Source: Arthrobacter sp. 35W
GTDB lineage: Bacteria; Actinomycetota; Actinomycetes; Actinomycetales; Micrococcaceae
NCBI RefSeq assembly: GCF_000482545.1
Contig: NZ_KI519455.1
Location: forward strand, 124,001-188,000
Length of the DNA: 64,000 nucleotides
Direction of reading: 5' to 3'
In this document: positions 1 through 9,643 of the stretch, piece by piece
Position numbering within the stretch: the first letter of the stretch is position 1
Layout: every line of letters starts with the position of its first letter
The notes under the pieces: generated by a model
The model's input: only the letters and a program-made list of their open reading frames with translations
Database searches by the model: none
Told to the model about the DNA's origin: nothing
Translations under genes and position numbers: made by a program

Positions 1-236
1 CTTGGTTACAGGCCAACACGACGGCCGCAGGGAGCCTGGGCGCAAACGCATCCCACGCGTTGCGATCATCTTCCTAAGCTGCACTCCACGGAGCGGAAAA
101 GCTGCTCCATACCGAGGCCAAAAGCACTCCGACAGGCTTTGGCCGTCGCCCTCTGATCCCGAGCTTGCCTCTACTGTCGTCGGCCCCGACGTCCGTAGCG
201 TCAAAACTTCCAGGCAGTCCGTTGCAGCGGACTCGG

Positions 237-1508
237 TCAAGGCGTGACCGGCGGAGCTCCTGCAAGCACATCGCCGACGAGAAGCTTGATGAGGTCTTCT
301 TCATATGCCGCGACACCCACGCGGTCCATCTGCGCACCCAACTCTGGGTCCCATGGTGTCTCGGAAACCACAACCTTCGTCCCAGAACCGTGTCGAGTGA
401 CCGCGAGGTAGTCAGCGGCGCACATTCGCCACGGCTTCGCTGCTGGAGCCGAGGCGAGCAGGGACCGGACGTGTTGCAGGCCCCTGGTATCGAAGTCAGC
501 GCGTACCGTGACTCGCCAGCCAGCAGCGGTCAGGGCAGCTATAGCCTCGCACTCCGTCCGAGACGGCGTCCCCGATGTGCAGACCACGCGCGGCGGCGTG
601 CTGCCAGCCCCCGAGGTCTGGATGAATCCCTGGACTGAGGCTGAGAGCACTGATGGATTCTCGGTCACGAACACCCATGAGTCTGGCGTGGAAGGGCTTG
701 CCCACTTAATGCCCGTCAGTTCTTTCGGGGGCAGGGTTAGCGTCGCGCCGTCGGGGATCGCCCACCCGTCCGGGTGCACTCCTGTGACAATGAGCCCTCC
801 GACCAGGTCGTCGATGTCGACGCCGACCTCCGCCCAGGCGTCCCTGGCGCGCGGTCCCGAGACGCCCATCACCGCCAGGACCAGAGCAGGCAACGGACCC
901 TCGTCCAAAGCGTGCGGGCTACCTGGAACCAGGGTGCGGCGGTCCACTCGGTCACCTGGGGCCGGGAGCAGAAGCAGAACCTCAAGTGCCTGACCGACGA
1001 GGGCCTGGGGGTCATCAGTAGCCAGGACGCGGGCGACGCCGCCGGTCCGCAGGAGCCGCTCGAGCACCGCGTCGACATCAATCCCCAGATGTGACGGTAG
1101 GGCCTCCACCCCTGTGCGCAGCTGGTCAACTATCAGCTGTCGTGCTGCGCTAGCCTGTAGCTTCTCCCGTGCTCCGACGGCGAGTCGCCGCCTGACTGCA
1201 TGTGCCACAACCACGCCCGGAGTCAGCCCGGCCGACCGCAGCTGCAGGGTTCGGGTAAGCGTGGTGAGGTCCACTGTGCGCTTCTGCCCGGGTATCAGAG
1301 GGCGTCCGGGAATCAGTCCTGTCGCCGCCGCACGCTCCGCCGCGTCCTGTGGTGCCTTGATTGTGACCGTTCCAGTGGTCATGTCGTCGTCTCCGCGGCG
1401 GTCGGCTGCTTGGGCCACGATCTGCCAAAGCCACAACAATTCTGGGGTGAGCAGCGCCGTCAAGTCAGCGTCCGCACAGGCGCCCGAGCACAAAGAACAA
1501 GCCATCAC
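237..1508 (-). CDS. jetD: Wadjet type II subunit JetD (DUF2399, TOPRIM-like)
   Basis: Last gene of a four-gene Wadjet cassette. In the known system JetD is the nuclease arm that cleaves small circular DNA after the SMC-like JetABC complex senses it. The 423-residue product has the DUF2399/TIGR02679 layout: a variable N-terminal half and a C-terminal TOPRIM-like fold, where I read the glutamate in WVFVTENPSVL and the acidic pair in VRADFDTRGL as the metal ligands. It starts with GTG inside the jetC stop (GTGA overlap), so translation is probably coupled. The family assignment rests mainly on gene order and these motifs. No gene is visible between its stop and position 1. Confidence 0.85.
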   Translation of the reverse strand: MMACSLCSGACADADLTALLTPELLWLWQIVAQAADRRGDDDMTTGTVTIKAPQDAAERAAATGLIPGRPLIPGQKRTVDLTTLTRTLQLRSAGLTPGVVVAHAVRRRLAVGAREKLQASAARQLIVDQLRTGVEALPSHLGIDVDAVLERLLRTGGVARVLATDDPQALVGQALEVLLLLPAPGDRVDRRTLVPGSPHALDEGPLPALVLAVMGVSGPRARDAWAEVGVDIDDLVGGLIVTGVHPDGWAIPDGATLTLPPKELTGIKWASPSTPDSWVFVTENPSVLSASVQGFIQTSGAGSTPPRVVCTSGTPSRTECEAIAALTAAGWRVTVRADFDTRGLQHVRSLLASAPAAKPWRMCAADYLAVTRHGSGTKVVVSETPWDPELGAQMDRVGVAAYEEDLIKLLVGDVLAGAPPVTP

Positions 1509-4500
1509 GGCTCCTGGGCTGGGCTGATCACGTACTCGGTGTCGCCGGGGAGCTGGAGCAGGCCGCGCACCATCATCGGGAACGCAACCACGGTGCCGTC
1601 CGACCCGGCCTCAAGGTCGTGCGCGTCGATCCCATCCCATGCGCCGGGCGCGCCGTCCCACAGGTACGAGGTGGCGATCAGGTCCAGGTCGAGTTGCGCG
1701 ATGTAGCGGGCCAAGCCTTCACGTCCTTGCTCGTCGACCTCAGCGGGAACCTCGTCGAGCGGCAGCAGTCTCAGCGCCTCGGTTCCAAGCCGGTCGTAGC
1801 CGGCCGCGATCGCGGCAAGCATGGGCGCCAGTACGACGAGCCGCCTCTCACCGCCGGACAGGCCGGTGGTGCGGCCCCACTTCCGCTCCTTCTCGGGGTC
1901 ATCGGCGCGGGTCACCATGTAGTCGACGTCCACCCAGGAAGTGATGTCAACTGCATCTGCGAGACGCTCCGCCATCGTGTCCCCGTTTGCGCCGGCCAGA
2001 CGCCGCTCGATCGCTTTGCCGACCTGATGCCGCTGTTCCTCTGTGCGAGCTGCGTCGCTGAGCTTGCAGGAAAGATCGAACACAGTCTTCGCCGCGGGGT
2101 CCAGATCGTCGCGTGGCGTGATGCGCACACGAACGCCGACCCCGGATGACGCCTGCGCGGAACGCATCTTTGTGTTTACCTCACGAGTCCAGTCCTGCAG
2201 CTGCTGCCAGGCGTACCCAATTGAGGTGGGGATCTTCCCTATCACAAAACGCTGCAAGGCCTCGGCGTCTGCTTCGGCCAACGCTTCCTCGGCGCGACGC
2301 GCCAGCTCTCTGGCCTTCGCTGCCGCGCTGGCAGGGTCGTACATGTGCTCGTCGTGGGTGAGCTCGAACATCTCCACTCCGACTCCTTCTGGCACTTCGC
2401 CGAATACCAGCGTCCAGGTCTGGGCGAGTTCAGCTTTCGCGGTGTCGTACCGCTCCGTCAGCGTCTTGCGTGCGAACGTCGGTTTGCGGTCCAGCAGCGC
2501 CGACGCATTACGCAGCAGAGTCGTCCAGTCGTCCAGCCCCTGTGCAGGATCCAAGCCCGCAGTGGTTACGAACCCGGGAACGTCCAGCGCGGAAGTAACC
2601 GGTGGCCAGGTCAGCAGGGTGTGAAGCGCGGCTACTGCTGCGGTCTGCGCGGGGAGAGCCTCGGTCGCCGCCTGCCGAGCCGGCTCGACGGCGGCTTCTG
2701 TCCGGGTCGCCTCGTCGTGGTCGGACTGAGCCTTGGTGCGTGCAGACGCAAGCTCCCCGAACACACGGTTCGCCTCGGCCTCCGCAGCCTGGTGGCGGGT
2801 CACTGCGTCGTCGGCGCCGCTGTCACGGCTCACCTCATCCAGCAAGGCCTGCGTGGTCTCCGCGGTTTCATGGGCTTGCTGCGCCTCGCCCTCCAGGCGT
2901 GCCAGTTCTAGGGTGAGAGCTTCCTCCCCGGGCAACTGGGCCAATATTCGAGGCAGTGTCACTGTGGAGAGCTTGTCGAGCTGCTCGCGTGCGGCGGTAA
3001 TCTCGCGTGCCTGGTTGCGCCGCTCCACCACGATGTCAGTCAGCTGCGCCACATCTGCGGGCAAGCCCACGGCGGCGGCGTTACGCGACCACTCATTCTT
3101 CAGCCGCCGATACTCGGCTCGTGCGGTCTCGGCCTTCGTCGTCGCGGTGTCGCGGGCCTCCTCGGCGATCCAGGTGCGACGTGCGGCGCCGGAGCGTGAG
3201 GCCTCAGCGTCACGAAGCGGGGACAGTGGGGGGAACGACTGCCCATCCTCCCTGGCCGTCCCCGCTGCAACTCGCGCCCGCCCGGCAGCTGAGCGCTCGC
3301 CATCGGCCTGCTGCTCAAGCTCGGAGGCCTGCTGCTCAAGCAAGTCTGCCTCAGCGAGCGCCCGATAGCGGCGGGTGCGTGCGCCGACGAAGCCCGCCTC
3401 GGGGAGCTGCCCGCCGTCCGCGGTAGCTGCCATGACGGGGTCGGAGGTGAGAGGCCCCGCCGCGAAGGTGCCGTCGCGTCCGATGACAAGCCATTCAGAA
3501 GTAGTGGAGGTTGCCGTGTTGGCGAGCTCGATGCGCTCGAGCACAGACCGCGCAGCGTCGGCAGACGGATGCTCGGCGTCGACCGTGAGCACCGTCGTGA
3601 GGTTGCTGGCAGTCACCTGGCCCCGGGAGCTGACGCTCCACGCTGCCGTGCTCGCCTCGGCTGCCTCGGAGTCGGTGACGAGGTGGGCGGTGAGCAGGCC
3701 GCTAGCTGCGAGCGCGACCTCCAGCCGATCCCGCATGCCAGCGTCGACACCGTCGACCCACTCCAGCACGGAGCCGAGAGCAGCATCGTCGTCGCTCTCG
3801 CCAGCCCAGTCGGGCCGCGGAAACTCCAGGAGCTTCCCTGCGCGCAGCTCGGTCGCACGGTCGCGAAGCAGCCCGGCTTCCGCGACGAAATGGGTCGAGT
3901 TCTGGACGTGCTGGCGGGCCTCGGCCTCGTACCGGGCGGCGAGCCGCTCTGCGGCAGAGACCGCGAACTGCGCCCACTCGGAGAGGCTTGCAAGCACCTC
4001 GGCCGGATCACTGCCCGCCAGTGGGGTGGCGTCCTCGACCAGCCAGTGCTGTCCTAGCTCCGGCTCGAGGGGGTCAATCGCGCAGAGGGTGTGGTGCAGC
4101 CGGGTCCAGCTCTCGACCTTATCGATCAGTATCCGGGCAGCGGACGCGGCGTCGCGGACTGCTTGGGTGAGGAGCTGCTGCTCAACGCCGTACGCGGTCT
4201 CCGTCTTCACTAGCTCTGCTGCGGCGGCGTTCCAGCGTTGCTCAGCGCCAGCGACACTGTCGTGGTCGGTGACGAGCAGCTGGGCAATGTTGGCCTGGTT
4301 CGCCTGGGTTCTCGCGGCGTGCCCCCAGCCCACGCTCAGCTCGGTCCACGCGGCCGCGTTGTGGACGACGGTCATACCTGTGCCGGGGCTTGCCATGACG
4401 TCTCCTGCGCGGCGCACCTGCCGGGCGTGGGAGTGGTGCGCGAGCAGGGTCGCAACCTCGGGAATGGTCTGGCCGGCGTCCCGGGCCCGGCGCAGCACAG

Positions 4501-5725
4501 CGGTGAGCTGGTCAAGTAGTCCGTCGAGCGCCGAGACTGCGGCCTGTGTCTCCCGTGACGCTGCTTCCGCCTTGGTGATCAGGGTTGCCATGCTGCTGCG
4601 ACTGTTCGCACGCTCGGCAGTCAGGCGCGCGGTCAGGTCGCGGATGGTGCCGGCGGCCTTATACGCATCCGACTGCTGGATCGCGCGGACCTTGTTCACC
4701 GCATCCGTGTGCTGCCTCTCGATATCAGTCAACGCGTTGCGCGACATCTCCGCGTCTTTCGCGGCACGGTCTGCATCTCGCTCAGCCTTTGTCTGCTCGC
4801 GACGCTGTTTGGTGGCCCTCTCGACCGCGTGTTCGGCCACAGCAAGCTTTTCCTTCGCAACATCGGTGACGTGTCCGGCCCAGACGCGGGCGAAGTCGGC
4901 CAGCACCTCGGCGGCGCGACGGTCGCGCTCGAACGCAGCGCGGGTGGTCTCCGAAGCGGCGAGCGCATCGGCCGTCTCTGTGATCACGGCGGGGTCGACG
5001 TTCGGGAGCGCCTCGCGCAGCGCCTCCGACGCCTTCTCTGCTGACAGGTCGGCGAGCAGCACAGGGTTGCGCACCTGCCGGAGTCGGCTCGCGAGGTCAC
5101 GCACCTCCTTGGGCGTCGCCGAGAACACACGACCGCTCAGGTCTTCGACGTAGCTTTCGGGATCGGCAAACACCAGACCTCCGAGTCTGTCGATCAGTCG
5201 AATGAAGTCGTCGTGCTCCAGAGCCGACCCGGTCTCTGTCTCCAGCCCGAAGTCGCAGACAGGTCTTGCGGGAACAGTGAACGGCACGACGGTCACGGCT
5301 GGTGAAGCGCTAGGTGAGTACTGCAGCCGGACCCCGTAGGTGACGTGTGCGGGTTCGTCGACCCCGGCCGGTGGTGCGACCGTGAGCCACGCGTACCCGT
5401 ACCGCCTGCCCTTCTCCTTCGCGCCCTCAGCCATGAGCTGCTTCAGGGTGGTGGTGCGTGCTTTTCCGGCCGAGAGCTTCCCCTGTCCGTGGTCCAGGTC
5501 GATGAGGAACGGCCACAGCGCTTCCAAAGCGGTGGTCTTTCCTGTGCCGTTCGGGCCGCGCAGCAGCAGCCGTCCTGACGTTGCCGGCAGTTCCAGGTTC
5601 CCGTACCTCCACACGTTGGATAGCCCGGCACCGACCAGATGCCACCGTCCCGTGAACCGGTCAGGATTCCCGGAAGGAGGGGCAGCCGGCGTGTCGGTGA
5701 ACTCCAGCTCAAGCATCTCGGTCAC
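1505..5725 (-). CDS. jetC: Wadjet type II subunit JetC (SMC/MukB-like ATPase, TIGR02680)
   Basis: SMC-like motor of the Wadjet complex, expected to bind and translocate along plasmid DNA. Of the 1,406 residues, Walker A GPNGTGKT lies at 57-64, a very long Ala/Glu/Arg-rich region with strong coiled-coil character fills the middle, and the C-terminus carries the ABC signature LSGGERR followed by Walker B LLPLDEVPAEVDEQG. This is the split-head arrangement of MukB/SbcC-type proteins, and the length fits TIGR02680. The start is GTG overlapping the jetB stop by 4 bp. A 592-codon open frame on the opposite strand at 3375-5153 is a composition artefact. Confidence 0.92.
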   Translation of the reverse strand: MTEMLELEFTDTPAAPPSGNPDRFTGRWHLVGAGLSNVWRYGNLELPATSGRLLLRGPNGTGKTTALEALWPFLIDLDHGQGKLSAGKARTTTLKQLMAEGAKEKGRRYGYAWLTVAPPAGVDEPAHVTYGVRLQYSPSASPAVTVVPFTVPARPVCDFGLETETGSALEHDDFIRLIDRLGGLVFADPESYVEDLSGRVFSATPKEVRDLASRLRQVRNPVLLADLSAEKASEALREALPNVDPAVITETADALAASETTRAAFERDRRAAEVLADFARVWAGHVTDVAKEKLAVAEHAVERATKQRREQTKAERDADRAAKDAEMSRNALTDIERQHTDAVNKVRAIQQSDAYKAAGTIRDLTARLTAERANSRSSMATLITKAEAASRETQAAVSALDGLLDQLTAVLRRARDAGQTIPEVATLLAHHSHARQVRRAGDVMASPGTGMTVVHNAAAWTELSVGWGHAARTQANQANIAQLLVTDHDSVAGAEQRWNAAAAELVKTETAYGVEQQLLTQAVRDAASAARILIDKVESWTRLHHTLCAIDPLEPELGQHWLVEDATPLAGSDPAEVLASLSEWAQFAVSAAERLAARYEAEARQHVQNSTHFVAEAGLLRDRATELRAGKLLEFPRPDWAGESDDDAALGSVLEWVDGVDAGMRDRLEVALAASGLLTAHLVTDSEAAEASTAAWSVSSRGQVTASNLTTVLTVDAEHPSADAARSVLERIELANTATSTTSEWLVIGRDGTFAAGPLTSDPVMAATADGGQLPEAGFVGARTRRYRALAEADLLEQQASELEQQADGERSAAGRARVAAGTAREDGQSFPPLSPLRDAEASRSGAARRTWIAEEARDTATTKAETARAEYRRLKNEWSRNAAAVGLPADVAQLTDIVVERRNQAREITAAREQLDKLSTVTLPRILAQLPGEEALTLELARLEGEAQQAHETAETTQALLDEVSRDSGADDAVTRHQAAEAEANRVFGELASARTKAQSDHDEATRTEAAVEPARQAATEALPAQTAAVAALHTLLTWPPVTSALDVPGFVTTAGLDPAQGLDDWTTLLRNASALLDRKPTFARKTLTERYDTAKAELAQTWTLVFGEVPEGVGVEMFELTHDEHMYDPASAAAKARELARRAEEALAEADAEALQRFVIGKIPTSIGYAWQQLQDWTREVNTKMRSAQASSGVGVRVRITPRDDLDPAAKTVFDLSCKLSDAARTEEQRHQVGKAIERRLAGANGDTMAERLADAVDITSWVDVDYMVTRADDPEKERKWGRTTGLSGGERRLVVLAPMLAAIAAGYDRLGTEALRLLPLDEVPAEVDEQGREGLARYIAQLDLDLIATSYLWDGAPGAWDGIDAHDLEAGSDGTVVAFPMMVRGLLQLPGDTEYVISPAQEP

Positions 5726-7065
5726 GTCAGCTCCTGCAGAAACGGGGTCTCGGGTGTGTCGGTGGGTATCGGTCTACGGTGCCGACCGGCGCCCACTGCG
5801 ACAGTGCCTGTTCGGGTCTCTGCCCATCGGCCGGTTACGGGGGCGAACCACCACATGTGGGCTGGTTCCGGTGAGCCCGCCGCCACCCCCGCGTCGGCTT
5901 CGACATTAGCGCCGAGGATGCGCAGTGCGTTGATCCCGACCAGAAGCTCCGCGACGTCCTGGGCAAGGTGGGTGACGTCGTCGGAGTACTCCGCGCTCCA
6001 GCCGCCTCGTCCGGCCGCGTGCTCGCTGGCGAGCACCCCCAGCGCGGCGATCATGTCTGCCTCTGTGAGTCCTCGCCATCCCGGCCCGGGCGCGTCCGTC
6101 TGGGCGCCGTACGTACCTGCGTGCTCGGAGATCAGCAGAGCCGCGTGGCCGCGTGTCCCGGTTCCGGGGAACGCGAGCGGTCCGAGCTCGTTCGCGTGCC
6201 GGAACGCGTATTCTGGGACGACGAACGCCGCCCCTTCGAGGCGTCGTTCCAGCTTCAGTCCGAAGGCGTCGGCGAGGGGCTGGCCGTCGTCACCACGAAC
6301 ACGCTGTGAAAGCCACGCGGCCTCCTCCTCATAGAGGTCGGAGGTGTGGACGCAAGTGTCGTCGACGAGCGCACGCCGCATGCGTCGGGCAGCGTCCGGT
6401 TCGCGGCTCACCTGCGCCAGCCACGCCTCCGGGTCCGCAGCAGCATCCACGGTTCCGGGGTTCGCGATGACGTGGAGCAGGCGGGTGTGGTACACGTGCA
6501 GCAGCACGCTGTTCTCCTGCCCAGAGGTCACGTAGGAGTCCAGGGCTCCGTCGACGCGCTCAATTACACCGCGCTCGTCCAGTAGCTTCAGTGCAGCGAT
6601 GATCGCGCGTCGTTCGGTGATGTCGTTGCTCACCTCGATCCCCGCATCCGCGGCAGCGGAACGTGCCGCATTGACGAGCGTGCCGATAGCAATGTCCGGT
6701 TCGAGGGAGTCGGCCGCTGCCACGATGAGGAAGAACCAGGAGCACGTCTGCGCTGAGGGCGCGGTGTCGGCGTACGCTTTGGCCCGCGCTGGCGGACTCT
6801 TCCGCAGCCGGACGACGTCGCGGTCGATGTGCACACTCCAGCCGAGACGGCCGTACACGCGGCGCAGCTCCGCTTCGTTGCGCCGTGCGGCCGCAATCTT
6901 GTCGTCGTCGCGTCCGGCGACCAGCCAGCAGTGCCGGTTCAGGTAGCGCATCAGTTCGGATGCCTCGTCGCCGGCGTCGGCGCGCCAGCGCCTCTCACGG
7001 CGGCTGCCGGCCGCAGCCTCCGCAGCCGACTCGCTCTCATGGGTTTCGAGACGCTCGGTCGTCAT
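5722..7065 (-). CDS. jetB: Wadjet type II subunit JetB (DUF2398, TIGR02678)
   Basis: Second gene of the cassette, 447 residues, matching the size and position of DUF2398 proteins. These act as the MukE-like winged-helix (KITE) subunit bridging JetA and JetC. The sequence shows recurring helical and winged-helix-like stretches, for example LMRYLNRHCWLVAGRDDDKI near the N-terminus, and no enzymatic motif. ATG at 7065 overlaps the jetA stop in an ATGA, and its own stop overlaps the jetC GTG start. Assignment is by position, size and resemblance to the family; there are no catalytic residues to check. Confidence 0.85.
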   Translation of the reverse strand: MTTERLETHESESAAEAAAGSRRERRWRADAGDEASELMRYLNRHCWLVAGRDDDKIAAARRNEAELRRVYGRLGWSVHIDRDVVRLRKSPPARAKAYADTAPSAQTCSWFFLIVAAADSLEPDIAIGTLVNAARSAAADAGIEVSNDITERRAIIAALKLLDERGVIERVDGALDSYVTSGQENSVLLHVYHTRLLHVIANPGTVDAAADPEAWLAQVSREPDAARRMRRALVDDTCVHTSDLYEEEAAWLSQRVRGDDGQPLADAFGLKLERRLEGAAFVVPEYAFRHANELGPLAFPGTGTRGHAALLISEHAGTYGAQTDAPGPGWRGLTEADMIAALGVLASEHAAGRGGWSAEYSDDVTHLAQDVAELLVGINALRILGANVEADAGVAAGSPEPAHMWWFAPVTGRWAETRTGTVAVGAGRHRRPIPTDTPETPFLQELT

Positions 7066-8711
7066 GCGTCACCCTCCCGAACGCGCGGGGGCGTCACAGT
7101 CTCCGCGCCTTCACTGGCGGCGGGAGCGGAGCTCAGGGCTGTGACGTGCACGTACGCGATTGTGTCGGTGTCAGGTACGGGAGAAACGGCGGTCATCTGT
7201 GCAGGACTGGGTCGCTGGCCGCGCAGGTGAAACAGCGGTACGCGGCCGGGCACCACGATCTGCCATATAGGGGCTCGCAGCACGCCGACGCCCGTGTTGA
7301 CGCGGACCAGAGTGCAGCCGAGACCTCCGGCGGTGGCAGTGCGACGGCCCTTCTTCACGCTGGCACGTGCTGCGGCCATCAGAGACTCCAACGCCACCCG
7401 GGCTGCGGGTTCGGACAGCCCGGTTCCTGGTGCCCAGGCGAGCACCTCGCGTACGGCCGCATCGTGCCGGGCCTGGCGGCGTCGGCGAAGCGCCTCAACC
7501 TCTGCTTTGGTTGCCCGGTCGTTGCGCGGTGTGGTGCCCCGTCCGCGCGGCCCTGATCTTCCGCGGGTGCGAAGCAGTTCGGGGACGGCGACGACTGGTC
7601 CTCCGCGCCAGGACGGGTTCCGACCGGCGTCGTCTTCGTCAGCGGTGCCGTACAGCTTCCGCCAGGAATGGTCACCGACCGCCGCTTGAAACACCTGTGC
7701 TCCGACCGTGGGGTCGAGCACGGCGCGTGCCAGCGAAAGTGCCCGGGTGCGGTTGGTCGCGGTTCCCGACGAGGTGTGGAGACGTTGCAGGTTGGCGTGC
7801 ATCGTCGGGAGTGCGCGGATCAGGCCCCGGGTGAATCTCTCGGCGCGTCCGGTGGCAGGGTCGCACCACTCGCGCAGCTTCACCCAGTCCTCAACGCGGC
7901 CACCACGGGAGGCTCGTAGGGCGCCGGCGGCGATGAGCTGGCGGGCTTCCGGAGAGGAGACGGAAGCGGCGGCAAGGCTGTCGTAGTGGTCGCGGAGTGC
8001 GTCGAGCGCAGCGGCGGCGCGACTTGATCCCGTCGTGAGCTCGGTTGCGACCCGGGTTGCGTACCCGACCAGGATGCCCTTGAGGTCGGATGCGCTCTCG
8101 TCGTCGAGATCGAACCGGTTCGCGAGCGTCTTGAGCTCGTCCTCGGCCCCGACGAGAGCAGAGTCCAGGCTGTCGTGGCTGGTGAAAATCGTAGTGACGG
8201 CGTCGACATGAGGCCCGGTGGCCGCCGAGTGCCCAGCCTCCATGGAGAGTTCGGCCGCGAGGTTCTCGACGTTGGTGACCAGGAGGTTAAGCGCACTGAT
8301 GGGGATCTCGCGGACCGTCGGTGTGCCGGTGAGGAACTCGCGGTAGAACCGCTGCACCTGGCGTCCGATGAGGGTGGGGGTATACCGCCAGTTGCGGGCG
8401 AGGAGGTCGGCAACTCGGCGCACCTGCGCGGCGTTGGTCTGGTAGGAGACGGCCCCCATACCAATGAGCGCATCGAGCCGTGCTTCCACGGTTTCGGGAG
8501 ACACACGCCTCCCGACGCGGGCGAGCTCGGCGCGCACTTCAGTTGCGCTCATCTCGGTGACCGATGCTTCGAGCACTGTCATCACCGCAATGTACTCGTC
8601 GGCCTCTGGCCGGATCAGGTACCCGACCGCGGCACGGGAGTCCGAATCCCCAGATGTCACGGGTGCGCCGACCGTGGCGGGGACGACCGACGGGTTGGGG
8701 ACGTCACTCAC
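7062..8711 (-). CDS. jetA: Wadjet type II subunit JetA (DUF2397, TIGR02677)
   Basis: First gene of the Wadjet operon, 549 residues, MukF/kleisin-like subunit of the DUF2397 family. It is mostly helical, with an N-terminal winged-helix-like part (VLEASVTEMSATEVRAELAR) and a long charged helical middle. The start is GTG at 8711, preceded by AAGGAG eight bases upstream, so it probably carries the main ribosome entry for all four overlapping genes. No clear promoter was identified upstream. In known systems JetABCD blocks plasmid transformation. Confidence 0.85.
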   Translation of the reverse strand: MSDVPNPSVVPATVGAPVTSGDSDSRAAVGYLIRPEADEYIAVMTVLEASVTEMSATEVRAELARVGRRVSPETVEARLDALIGMGAVSYQTNAAQVRRVADLLARNWRYTPTLIGRQVQRFYREFLTGTPTVREIPISALNLLVTNVENLAAELSMEAGHSAATGPHVDAVTTIFTSHDSLDSALVGAEDELKTLANRFDLDDESASDLKGILVGYATRVATELTTGSSRAAAALDALRDHYDSLAAASVSSPEARQLIAAGALRASRGGRVEDWVKLREWCDPATGRAERFTRGLIRALPTMHANLQRLHTSSGTATNRTRALSLARAVLDPTVGAQVFQAAVGDHSWRKLYGTADEDDAGRNPSWRGGPVVAVPELLRTRGRSGPRGRGTTPRNDRATKAEVEALRRRRQARHDAAVREVLAWAPGTGLSEPAARVALESLMAAARASVKKGRRTATAGGLGCTLVRVNTGVGVLRAPIWQIVVPGRVPLFHLRGQRPSPAQMTAVSPVPDTDTIAYVHVTALSSAPAASEGAETVTPPRVREGDA

Positions 8712-9042
8712 AACCTGCTCCTTCCTGCTGTCCGGCCTGCGGAACTGGGCCGGGTATTCCCATGGTGACAGCTGGTACCGACAGTTTGACGCCGCTCACG
8801 AGTTTTTGGGCATGTCCGCAGCCCTTTTGAAGCCGCGAACATGGAGCGGAGAGCTCATTCCCGCCCTCATACACGCCGTGATTTCAAGAAGTGCGACAAA
8901 ATCTGCCCCACGGTTACAGACGCTGGGGCGCAACGCGCGACCGGCTGCTTCGGTGAACCATCAGCAGCTTCCGTGACGAACCATACCGCCCCAAGGGTCG
9001 GTCTGCCCTCAAGCTAACCAAACCAACACCCTTTACACGAAG
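8712..9042. other. intergenic region, no gene seen
   Basis: About 330 bases between the jetA start and the recombinase relic. I see only the jetA Shine-Dalgarno (AAGGAG) at the left edge, and no supported reading frame, repeat or RNA gene. The jet operon promoter must lie here, but no convincing -35/-10 pair could be picked out. Confidence 0.5.
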
Positions 9043-9600
9043 ATGGCTGGGGCGACGTCGGTCGCGGCAAACATGCGATCGAGGTGCTCACGATTCGACG
9101 CCCATGAACAATCTTGTAAGCATCCACCGCTCACTGATCGCGCCACATGGGCGACGGTCCAAGACAGGATCCACGCAGGCCGCAAGAGCCCTCACACCAA
9201 CGTCGACGACCTCAAATGCACCCTGCGTTGCCATGTAGGCGGGCGGCAGCTCATCGTCCACCATGCACGGTCCAAGAGCGGGTCAATGCACGAGTAATTA
9301 GTCCAGTCGGCTGGCAGGCACTCCCGACTCATGCCGGCAATGCGCCATCCAGATCGCCAAAGCGGAGGCACGTGTCGAAGAACTCGCAGCCAACTGTCAG
9401 TCAGAGCGCTACCGCGCGAGCCACGCACGAACTCGCCAAGTTGGACTGTCACCTCAGGCAGTTGACCGATGTCAATCGTCAACGCAGCGACGATGCAGAG
9501 GCGGAGGCGGAGCCAGATACTCGTGCCCACGAAGCCGGCACGGCGCACCCCAATCCGCTCGGCACCGGTCGAGATCTTCGGAATCGAAACGTTAAGCAAA
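9043..9600 (+). pseudogene. decayed C-terminal part of a large serine recombinase
   Basis: Frame 9043-9297 encodes text typical of the recombinase and zinc-ribbon part of large serine recombinases: HPPLTDRATWATVQ (compare the usual PPLIDRATWDxVQ), then LKCTLRCHVGGRQLIVHHAR and SKSGSMHE, which match the usual YLKGTLxCGxCGxRLI and AxSxSGxxYEYF. A TAA stop falls where EYF should continue. The similarity goes on in other frames: IQIAKAEARVEELAANC around 9350-9410 and THELAKLDCHLRQLTD around 9424-9470, the latter like the coiled-coil segment. The N-terminal catalytic domain is absent. This is a frameshifted relic of an integrase distinct from the one at 37-40 kb. Confidence 0.7.
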
Positions 9601-9636
9601 AAAACTGCCCGGTCCGTGGATTCACGGACCGGGCAG
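9598..9636 (-). terminator. strong hairpin with T-run on the minus strand
   Basis: Perfect 14-bp inverted repeat CTGCCCGGTCCGTG / CACGGACCGGGCAG with a 4-base loop (9605-9636), flanked on the left by seven A. Read on the minus strand this is a textbook intrinsic terminator. It sits 8 bp before the start of the plus-strand HTH gene, so it would end transcription arriving from the right. Confidence 0.75.
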
Positions 9637-9643
9637 AGTCAGT

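Noticed and set aside
3375-5153. 592-codon plus-strand frame opposite jetC
   Set aside because: Low-complexity Ser/Ala/Arg product; it is the antisense shadow of a GC-rich coiled-coil gene with clear ATPase motifs.
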